NCBI GenBank assembly: GCA_026003495.1
Contig: BPHK01000001.1
Coordinates: 310,001-374,000, forward strand
Length of the DNA: 64,000 bases
Direction: 5' to 3'
Origin: Candidatus Kapaibacterium sp.
GTDB lineage: Bacteria > Bacteroidota > Ignavibacteria > Kapaibacteriales > NICIL-2
Shown: positions 44,370 through 52,800 of the stretch, one piece after another
Position numbering within the stretch: the stretch's first letter is position 1
Layout of the letters: every line of letters begins with the position of its first letter
Position numbers and translations under genes: made by a program
Notes under the pieces: generated by a model
What the model was told of the DNA's origin: nothing
What the model saw: only the letters and a program-made list of their open reading frames with translations
Databases searched by the model: none

Positions 44370-45913
44370 ACATTCCAGAACTGCCGGTCGAGGCTGCGAT
44401 ACTGGATGGCCTCGCTCACGTGGACGGTTGTGATTGCGGCGCTGCCGTCGAGATCGGCGATCGTCCGCGCAACTTTGAGGATGCGATCGTAGGCACGTGC
44501 GGAAAGCCCAAGTCGCTGCATCGCAGCATCGAGCAGAGAGCGTGCCGATGCATCGAGTTGGCAGAAGCGTTCGATTTCCTTCGGCCCCATGTCCGCGTTC
44601 TTGTAGATGCCATCAATGCCAGCAAAACGCTCTGCTTGACGCTGTCGCGCGCGGAGGACGCGTTCGCGGATCACCGCGGAGCGTTCGCCACGGCGTGCGG
44701 CGCTCAGCTCGTGGTGTGCAACGGGCTGGACCTCGATGTGAATGTCAATGCGATCGAGCAGCGGGCCGGAAATTTTCGCCATGTAGCGCTGAATCTGCTG
44801 TGGGGTGCAGGTGCATTCGTGCTTTGGGTTGCCGAAGTTGCCGCAGGGACACGGGTTCATCGAGCAGACGAGCATGACGTTGCACGGGTATTCGACGGTC
44901 ATCTTCGTCCGCGAGATCGTGATGCGTCGCTCTTCGAGTGGTTGGCGCAGCACTTCGAGCACATTCCGCGCAAACTCGGGAAGCTCATCGAGGAAGAGGA
45001 CGCCGTGGTGTGCCAACGAGATTTCTCCAGCTCTGATGGTGTTCATCCCTCCACCGACGAGCGCTGCATCGCTGATGGTGTGGTGTGGGGCGCGGAAGGG
45101 GCGTTCGGTCACGAGCGCTTGCCCCGGCGGGAGCAATCCCGCCACGGAGTGGATGCGTGTTGTCTCGATCGCTTCTGCAAGCGTCATCGGCGGAAGAATG
45201 CCGGGGAGGCGTCGTGCGAGCATCGTTTTGCCCGAACCTGGTGGGCCGATCATGATGACGTTGTGCCCACCGGCAGCAGCGACTTCGAGCGCGCGCTTGA
45301 CAGCCTCTTGACCTTTGACGTCCGCAAAGTCAGGTTCGTGGTGGCTTCGATGTTTTTCAAACAACTCAGCTGGATCGACCGAGACCGGTGCAGGGGCCAG
45401 TTCGCCGGTGAGGATGGAGACCACCTCGCCGAGCGATTCTGCAGCGAGCACTTCGAGGGCTTGCGCCAGCGCTGCCTCTTCTGCATTCGGTGCGGGGACG
45501 ATCATGCGGCGGAAGCCACGCGCACCTGCTTCGAGCGCCATCGAGAGCGCACCGCGAATTGGGCGGAGTGAACCATCGAGCGCAAGCTCGCCGATGATGA
45601 GCGTCCCGTCGAGCATTTCCGGTGCAATCATTCCGCTTGCCGTCAGTATGCCGATCGCAATGGGCAAATCGAAACCAGAGCCTTCCTTGCGGATGTCCGC
45701 AGGTGCAAGGTTAACGGTGATCTTCCGCTGAGGAAATGGAAAACCGCTGGACTTGATTGCTGCCGTGACGCGTTCGCGCGATTCGCGCACTGCGGAATCG
45801 GGCAAACCCACCACGACGAAGCCCGGCAGTTGCTGCTCCAGATGCGTTTCGACCTCGACGATGAATGCCGAGATCCCCACTACCGATGCTGAGGAAATGC
45901 GCGCGTACATCAT
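44366..45913 (-). CDS. ComM/YifB-family Mg-chelatase-like AAA+ ATPase
   Basis: About 515 aa from the first of two ATGs at 45913/45910 (MMYARISSASVVGI...), with gtggg just upstream; a longer frame to 45967 adds an atypical leader. The N-terminal Lon-protease-like domain (VEVETHLEQQLPGFVVVGLPDSAVRESRERV, KITVNLAPADIRKEGSGFDLPIA) is typical of YifB. The AAA+ module has Walker A MIGPPGSGKTMLARRL, the conserved FRAPHHTISDAALVGGG, Walker B GVLFLDELPEF and the cysteine segment MNPCPCGNFG...CTCTPQQIQRY. ComM promotes branch migration during natural transformation; whether this cell is competent is unknown. It is convergent with the pterin dehydratase and divergent from the large T9SS gene. Confidence 0.93.
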   Translation of the reverse strand: MMYARISSASVVGISAFIVEVETHLEQQLPGFVVVGLPDSAVRESRERVTAAIKSSGFPFPQRKITVNLAPADIRKEGSGFDLPIAIGILTASGMIAPEMLDGTLIIGELALDGSLRPIRGALSMALEAGARGFRRMIVPAPNAEEAALAQALEVLAAESLGEVVSILTGELAPAPVSVDPAELFEKHRSHHEPDFADVKGQEAVKRALEVAAAGGHNVIMIGPPGSGKTMLARRLPGILPPMTLAEAIETTRIHSVAGLLPPGQALVTERPFRAPHHTISDAALVGGGMNTIRAGEISLAHHGVLFLDELPEFARNVLEVLRQPLEERRITISRTKMTVEYPCNVMLVCSMNPCPCGNFGNPKHECTCTPQQIQRYMAKISGPLLDRIDIHIEVQPVAHHELSAARRGERSAVIRERVLRARQRQAERFAGIDGIYKNADMGPKEIERFCQLDASARSLLDAAMQRLGLSARAYDRILKVARTIADLDGSAAITTVHVSEAIQYRSLDRQFWNV

Positions 45914-45973
45914 CCCACGTTGCCGATGGTTTCCACTCGCTGCGAAAAATACGAGCTTGCTCGGCACCGAGCC

Positions 45974-46004
45974 ATTGTTTGTACGTCGGTGCGTGGTATT
46001 TTTA
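45974..46004 (+). promoter_or_regulatory. Candidate promoter of the BNR T9SS gene at 46056
   Basis: ATTG at 45974-45977, a spacer of exactly 19 bases, then TATTTTTA at 45997-46004: close to TTTG-N19-TAnnTTTG with one mismatch in each box. It lies 51 bases before the chosen ATG. Confidence 0.35.
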
Positions 46005-46055
46005 CCTCTGCCTTCTCAAGGCATTGCCAGTGGTACGAATCTTCAAAATGGAACG

Positions 46056-49000
46056 ATGGCGATGCACCGAGCTACGCACTGCGCTCTTGCGTTTGCACTG
46101 CTCCTGATTTGCAGTAGCCCTGCAGGAGCGCAGTCACTCCTGAACGAAGGAATGGGCCAGGAAGATCCATTCGCGCGGGAGGTTGAGTTCTGGAAGCAGC
46201 GAGCATTTCCCTTCGACCGTATCCCGGAGGGTGCCTACGAGCGCGCAATCGAACAAGCCGAGCGCCTTGCCCGCCGCAAGGGGGCAGCTGCCGCGCTTGC
46301 GGCACAACCCGAGTGGAAGCTCATCGGACCGGATAACATCGGCGGGCGCACGCGGACGGTCGTGCACCATCCAACGCAATCGGGCGTGGTGTACGTTGGT
46401 GCTGCCGGTGGTGGCATCTGGCGAACGACCAACAGTGGTGCGTCGTGGGAGCCACTGTTTGACAGTGGTGTCTCGCTGAGCATGGGCGCACTGGCAATTG
46501 ATCCGAACAATCCCGATGTGCTCTATGCGGGCACCGGTGAAATCACCCCTGCCTCGAACATGCAGGATGCCTGGGGGACTGGGATGTACAAATCCACTGA
46601 TGGTGGCCGCACCTGGCGGCGGATCGGTCTTTCCACTGTCGGTGCGTTTTCGAAAGTGTACGTCCATCCGAAAAACTCGAATCTCATCTATGCAGGCGGA
46701 GTGCGGAGTGCGCCAGGGCTCTACAAATCCACCGATGCTGGGGCCAGCTGGCAGCGGATGAATCGCTTTGCAATCAGTGACATCACGATTGATCCAAACG
46801 ACGAACGTAGGCTCTGGATCGGCGTCTGGAGCAATGGCGTTTGGCGTTCAACCGATGGTGGCGAAACCTACGTGAGGACCTCGAGCGGGATGCCTCCGGC
46901 GGACCAGATCGGACGCGTCTCTGTCCAGTGCGCACCCTCGAACCCGGCGATTCTCTATGCGCTCATCGAAGGTCCCGACCCAACAGGGCAAGTGACGACC
47001 AACACCGTAGGGGCAATCTACAAGTCCACGGACGGCGGGGAGAGCTGGCAGCGCGTCTATCAAGGCGACAACAGCTTTTTCAACGGGCAAGGTGCATACG
47101 ACAACTTCGTGATGGTGCACCCAACCAACCCTGACATCGCATTTGCCGGTGGGATTGACCTATGGCGAACAACCAACGGCGGTTCGAGCTGGACGAACGT
47201 CACCCAAGGGTACAGTGGCGGCAACGTGCACGTTGACCAGCACGCCGGCGCATTCAATCCACTCAACCCGAATGAAATCTACCTTGCCAACGATGGCGGT
47301 ATGTACCGCACAACCAGCGGGGGTGGGCTGGGGCAGTGGCAAGCGATCAACCGTGGCTACGCGGTCACGCAGTTCTACGCGATGGACATTGACCGCAGTG
47401 CCGAACAGAAGACCTACGGCGGCACGCAAGACAACGGCACGCTCGGAAGCGTCCAACAGCAGACCTCGTGGCAATCCATCTGGGGTGGTGATGGTTTCTA
47501 CACTGTCGTCAACATCCTCAACCCAGCGATGATCTACGGGGAAGTGTACTACGGGGACATGTGGTGGCGCAACCTTTCGACAGGGCAGACGGGGTCATTC
47601 ACCGCTGGCATTGATGCCAACGACCAAGGTGCATGGGCCTCGCCGCTGGTGCTCGATCGCTCGACTGGTGCGCTCTACCACGGCAGGAGCAAGCTCTACC
47701 GCAACTACGTCGGTGGAACGCGCTGGGAGGCGGGCTCGCCGGACGTCTTCGATCCGCAAGCGAAGATTAGCGCGATCGGCCCGTCGCCGGTGGATGAATC
47801 GCTCATCTACGTCGGCCTGGAGAATGGCCGCGTCTTCCGCACTGACGATGGAGGCATTGATTGGACCGAGGTAACACTCAACGGCTTGCCGTTGCGCTTT
47901 GTTCGCGACATCATCTGCTCGCCTTCGGATCCGAACACAGCGTGGATTTGCTACTCGGGCTACGGCACAGGTCATGTCTTCAAAACCACCGATCGCGGCA
48001 GGAGCTGGCAGGACATCAGCGCGACACTCCCCGATGTTCCCGTCAACGCAATTGACGTCCATCCCACCAACGAAGACGTCATCGTCGCAGGAACCGATGC
48101 GGGTGTGTTCATCACGTTCAACGGTGGGCAATCCTGGACGCCGCTCGGGCGCGGCTTGCCACGAGCGCCTGTGCTCGATCTGCAAATTTTCCCCGAACGA
48201 AACGTCGTGCGTGTTGCCACGCACGGCCGCTCGATGTGGGAATGCGCAATTCCTGCCGAAAGCATCACCGAACCGGAGATTACTTCGCCGTTGGGCGGCG
48301 AGGTTGTCACCGCCACCAGCGCGATGGTGTTTTCCTGGCATGGATTCCAGGAGCCTGTCAAGCTCGAAATCACGTACACCGACGGTCAGTACTGGACGAC
48401 GCTCGCAACGAACGCCGTCGGAGGGGCGTTCCGGTGGATCGTCGAGAACCGCCCCTCTGAGCGAGTTCGCATTCGCGTAACCGAGGTTGGCAATCCACTG
48501 GTGTCTGTGGTCTCCAATCCGTTCACAATCCTCGAATTCCAGCGCGGCTCAGTGCAGAGCACAGTTTCCATCCCACACGTTGCCTATGGCTTGGCCTACG
48601 ACGGCAGCGGTGGATTGTGGACCACGAGCTTCTACACGCCGTACCTCTACAAGCTCGATGCAACGACGCTTCAGATCCGCAAAACCATCAAGCTCCCCGC
48701 CGGCGATACGGTCAACTGTACCGACTTGACGATTGATCGCCAGCGCGGAATTCTCTACGTGCACCGCCTACTCAACACGTCCAACGGAGCGGGTGCGCGC
48801 ATCCTCGTGCTCGACACCAATGGCACGCTTCTCCGTCGCGGCGCAAGCCCGGCAACATCCTACGGTCTTGGGATTGAACTGGTGGGCGACAGGCTCGTCC
48901 TCAACGAACGCGACGGGGCACAACGCATCCTGATCTGCGATCCTCAAACGTTCCAGGTCGTGCGGACGCTCGATAATCCCTTCCGCGAATTCTACGGACC

Positions 49001-49565
49001 GCGCTGCCTCGCTTATGACGGAAGCAGGTACCTCTACCAGGTTGGGACACAGTTCACCGCTGGTGGCGGTGGCTTGCAAGCGGCGTTCCTTCTGCGACTC
49101 GATGCAACGGAGCCAAACCGCGAACTCGATCGCATGGAGCTGGTCAATTCCAGCGGGGGAACGATCAATGCCCGCGGCATCGAGTACGACCCCCGTGATG
49201 GCAACTATTGGATCACCGACTTGGCTGGCAACATTTACAAGATCGCCAGCTTCGATACGCCCTCAAATCCGCTCAGTCACGTTCCAGTGGGTACCGAACC
49301 GCGTGCGTTTCTCCTGGTTGCACCCAACCCTGCCCGCGATCGAGTTGCATTTCGCGTCCTGCTCAGTACCGAGGCTGCATCGGCGGTTGAAGTCGAGGTG
49401 CTCGATGTGCTCGGCCGGCGCGTTGCCTACGTTGCTGAATACTCCACAGGCAGTGACCGGACGCTCACGCTCGATTGCTCATCGTTGTCCGAGGGTACAT
49501 ACACGGCAATCCTCCGTTCTGCTGGCGGAGTGATAGCTGCTGAGCGCTTCCTCATCGTTCGATGA
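46056..49565 (+). CDS. T9SS-sorted BNR/sortilin-type propeller protein
   Basis: An 1169-aa exported protein starting at the ATG at 46056 (or 46062), which opens the signal peptide MHRATHCALAFALLLICSSPAGAQ; the open frame extends upstream to 45753 but that part overlaps the divergent ComM gene. Residues ~85-740 hold many BNR/Asp-box repeats (WRTTNSGASWEP, YKSTDGGRTWRR, YKSTDAGASWQR, WRSTDGGETYVR, YKSTDGGESWQR, FRTDDGGIDWTE, FKTTDRGRSWQD), interleaved with HPTN-PDI/V phrases, forming one or two large propellers of the Vps10/sortilin-like kind. A beta-sandwich (~745-840) and an SMP-30-like segment (~850-1075) follow. The C-terminus (LLVAPNPARDRVAF, VEVLDVLGRRVAYV, LSEGTYTAILRSAG) is the T9SS sorting domain. 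Glycan or protein binding is inferred; a catalytic sialidase motif is not apparent. Confidence 0.87.
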   Translation: MAMHRATHCALAFALLLICSSPAGAQSLLNEGMGQEDPFAREVEFWKQRAFPFDRIPEGAYERAIEQAERLARRKGAAAALAAQPEWKLIGPDNIGGRTRTVVHHPTQSGVVYVGAAGGGIWRTTNSGASWEPLFDSGVSLSMGALAIDPNNPDVLYAGTGEITPASNMQDAWGTGMYKSTDGGRTWRRIGLSTVGAFSKVYVHPKNSNLIYAGGVRSAPGLYKSTDAGASWQRMNRFAISDITIDPNDERRLWIGVWSNGVWRSTDGGETYVRTSSGMPPADQIGRVSVQCAPSNPAILYALIEGPDPTGQVTTNTVGAIYKSTDGGESWQRVYQGDNSFFNGQGAYDNFVMVHPTNPDIAFAGGIDLWRTTNGGSSWTNVTQGYSGGNVHVDQHAGAFNPLNPNEIYLANDGGMYRTTSGGGLGQWQAINRGYAVTQFYAMDIDRSAEQKTYGGTQDNGTLGSVQQQTSWQSIWGGDGFYTVVNILNPAMIYGEVYYGDMWWRNLSTGQTGSFTAGIDANDQGAWASPLVLDRSTGALYHGRSKLYRNYVGGTRWEAGSPDVFDPQAKISAIGPSPVDESLIYVGLENGRVFRTDDGGIDWTEVTLNGLPLRFVRDIICSPSDPNTAWICYSGYGTGHVFKTTDRGRSWQDISATLPDVPVNAIDVHPTNEDVIVAGTDAGVFITFNGGQSWTPLGRGLPRAPVLDLQIFPERNVVRVATHGRSMWECAIPAESITEPEITSPLGGEVVTATSAMVFSWHGFQEPVKLEITYTDGQYWTTLATNAVGGAFRWIVENRPSERVRIRVTEVGNPLVSVVSNPFTILEFQRGSVQSTVSIPHVAYGLAYDGSGGLWTTSFYTPYLYKLDATTLQIRKTIKLPAGDTVNCTDLTIDRQRGILYVHRLLNTSNGAGARILVLDTNGTLLRRGASPATSYGLGIELVGDRLVLNERDGAQRILICDPQTFQVVRTLDNPFREFYGPRCLAYDGSRYLYQVGTQFTAGGGGLQAAFLLRLDATEPNRELDRMELVNSSGGTINARGIEYDPRDGNYWITDLAGNIYKIASFDTPSNPLSHVPVGTEPRAFLLVAPNPARDRVAFRVLLSTEAASAVEVEVLDVLGRRVAYVAEYSTGSDRTLTLDCSSLSEGTYTAILRSAGGVIAAERFLIVR

Positions 49566-49645
49566 TGCACCGCTGAGCACCGAAGTGAAACAATCGAGCT
49601 TTTTCTGCATTGTTGCTGGTGGAGAGACGCCGTTGGAAAAAAAAT

Positions 49646-49676
49646 TTTGTTCTTACGAAAATCTTTCGTATGTTAG
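49646..49676 (+). promoter_or_regulatory. Bacteroidetes-type promoter with embedded perfect dyad
   Basis: TTTG at 49646-49649, a spacer of exactly 19 bases and TATGTTAG at 49669-49676 fit TTTG-N19-TAnnTTTG with one mismatch. Inside the spacer, tacgaaa (49654-49660) and tttcgta (49664-49670) form a perfect 7-bp inverted repeat with a 3-base centre that reaches into the -7 box. A dimeric repressor bound there would cover the promoter. The ATG at 49818 is 141 bases downstream. Confidence 0.65.
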
Positions 49677-49817
49677 TATCGCTGCCATAGGCAGTTTTTA
49701 GGCAATGCGGGGCATGGAGGAGGAACGCGCGCACGTTCCCACCAGCAATTGCCTCGTTGAAGCTCAGTGAAAACGAAATACCCTTTCTCTGTTTCACAAC
49801 TTCTCATCGGAGGTCCT

Positions 49818-52800
49818 ATGAAACGCGTTGCGTTTGCGTTGGCAGCAGTGCTTCTCTGCTGCAGTGGTGTGCTCCCCAGCTATGCTCAAATCCAAGTGAT
49901 CATCGGAACGGGGAACACGTACTCATACTACTACCCACACATGCCATACTACCCCAGCAATCGCTATCAATACATCCTGCTTGCCTCCGAGATTCAGCAA
50001 GCAGGCGGCTTCGGCGGGCTGATCATGAAGATGGCACTGCAGACCTACACGTGGTACAATGGTACTACTGCACGAACAGCGGAGAATTTCACAATCAAGA
50101 TGCAGAATACAAACTTGACGACGCTCTCCGCTGGCTGGGTCAATACCGGATGGACCACGGTCTATGGCCCAACAAACTTCCAAGCGACAGTGAACACTAC
50201 CGCGGGAAGTTGGGTTGATTTCCCAGACTTTACCAATCCATTTGTTTGGGATGGGACATCCAATCTGCTCATTGAAATCTGCCATCAAAATGCTGACCAG
50301 AACTCCTTCGGTGGCGCATATCCGTACTTCTATGGGTTCAGTTCCTCAGGTACGCAGCGAGCTCGGTGGGACTTCGATTACTATGGGTACTACGGTTGCA
50401 CCAATGGCAGCATCTGTTCGGGTACGTGTGGCTATTCCCAAACCTATGGCTATTGGTACACCTCGCGTTGCCCTGTCACAAAGCTTTGGATTGCCGCGGG
50501 CATCGAGCAGTCCTTTCCGGATGATGTCGATCCGCGACGTGTGTTGGTGACGACGGGCAACTATGATGGGACGAGCAGCCAGTTCCCGAAGCCCTCGATT
50601 ACCTTCCGTCGGATGGGGACAAACCCATCGCAGTTTACGTACAAGATTCGCGGGCCGCTTCCATCCCAGACGGTCGTCTATCAAGGGCTGGCGAGCGCAA
50701 ATCCCAATGATACGGTTATCGTCGTCAACACAGGCAGTGGATTGGTCACTAAAACGATAGACTTCTCGAAGGGTCCACTTGGTGCCCCGACGGGGCAGAC
50801 AATTGGAAACGGAACGCTCTACACCACTCAAGCAACAGGCGGGGAATACCAATTGGAGGTGCAGTATTCAGTACCTGCGGTTGGTTTCAACCAGACTTGG
50901 GCGAAGCGCTTCATCATCGCATTCAATAACGACATTGCCTTGCGGCAGATTGTTGCGCCGCGGCTGAGTCCCTACAAGTATTTGCGGGGTGTCAACATCC
51001 CTGTTGCAGTTCAGGTGCAGAACATTGGCTTGAATAACGCAATCAACTTCCGGGTCATTTCGGTGATTCGGTACCAGGGCACCATCGTTCGAGGGCCGGA
51101 TACGGTTGTCTACAACCAAACACCGGGGTTAGCCATTGGTGAAACGTACACTGCGAACTTCCCCTACTTCAACACGCTGCAGGTCGGTACGTACACGTTC
51201 GAGGCGTGGGTGGAGTTGCTCAATGCAACTGACCAGAACACGAACAACAACGTCACTGCCTACGTGCTCCCAGCCGGGCAGACTGCATGGACCTTTGACG
51301 TCCAGTACGACACCGAACTGGAAACGAACGCGATTCTGCAGCCAACCTCGAGCAGCAACGATGTTGTTGTCAACCGTCCATACAACGTCGGTGCACGCTT
51401 CCGGAATAACGGCGCAGCTGATCAGTCGGATGTGCCGACGACGGTCACAGTCGAGCGGTGGAACGGCTCCAGCTGGGACTTAGTCTTCCAGACAAGCAAG
51501 ATTCTGCCAGATATTCCTGCGACACCACCAGCAACGGCGACATTGATTTACGATGCATGGACGCCGCAGCAGACGGGGTTGCACCGTGTGTGCGTGACGA
51601 TCAGTGCGCCGGGCGATCCGGTTACGACGAACAACACGCTCTGCCAGACGTTCACTGTTGGCGATGGGCTCTCGGGCACGTACACGATCGGCACCGCTAA
51701 CGCAGGCAGTCCGCGGAACTTTGCGACGATTCAGGATGCGGTGGATGCGCTCTATCGGCTGGGTGTGACGGGGCCGGTGACGTTCGAGTTGACCGATGCG
51801 TCGTACACGGTTGGGAGTTTGAGCGGTCCGCCTGCGCCGGCGTTGGATTTGAGTTCGAAGATTTTGGGGGTCAGTGCGACGAACACGGTGACGTTCAAGC
51901 CATCGCTGATGCGGAGCTTGACGCGCGGGTCGGTTTCGATTCGCTTGCAGAGCACCAACGGCGTCGGTATCTACATCGCGCAGAACATGGATCCGCTTAA
52001 CCCCAACGCTGTGATGAATCAGCAGCGGGGCTTCCCGCAGCTTTACTCCAGCCCGACGCCGTACATTCGGTTTGACGGCGGTGATCAGAAGTCGTTGCGG
52101 TTTTTGCTGGACGTTGGGAGTGCGACGCCGCAGCAGCTGCCGCACCGAGCGGTGTTTTACCTTGGGACGGGTGCATCGAACATTGTGGTGCGGAACTGTT
52201 TGATTGAGAACTGGCCGCAGTCGTCGGCATCGTACGCGAGTGATTTGCCGGTGGTGCGGTACATTGCGCCGAACTTTACGTTTGAGCCGGATGTGCGGCA
52301 GTTGCAGACGGGTCCGTCGAGCTATTCGGCGGGTGTAGTGTTGCGGTCGGTGGTGCCATCGCAAGGCGGGGTGAACGCGTTTGGGTTGGACACGCTTACC
52401 AACGACAACAACGTCATCGAGGGGTGCGAGATCAGCGGTTTTGGCTATGGGGTGGTGGCGTTAGGTGTAGGACCGCTGTTTTACAACGACATTTCGAGCC
52501 AGCCGAACCCGCGGTACCAGCGGTACTACAGCAAGGGGAACGTGATACGGAAGAACGTGGTGATGAGCGTTGGTCGTGCGGGTGTGTACTGTGGGTACAC
52601 CGAGGGGACGGTGATCGAGGGCAACCGCGTGCTCAACGTTGGGGTAGGTTCGACGGGCGTCGGCGGTCGGGATGCTGCCGGGATCATGGTAGGCGGCAAA
52701 GCGCGTCCGGGCGAGCAGGTGTACAACAACATTGGGGTGGTGGTGCAGAACAACGAGGTTTCGCACATTAGTTCGGAAGTGCAGGTGTGGGGGATATTGG

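Noticed and set aside
45753-46055. N-terminal extension of the BNR T9SS gene by about 100 codons
   Set aside because: It overlaps the divergent ComM gene and precedes a clear signal peptide at 46056; the upstream codons show no conserved feature.
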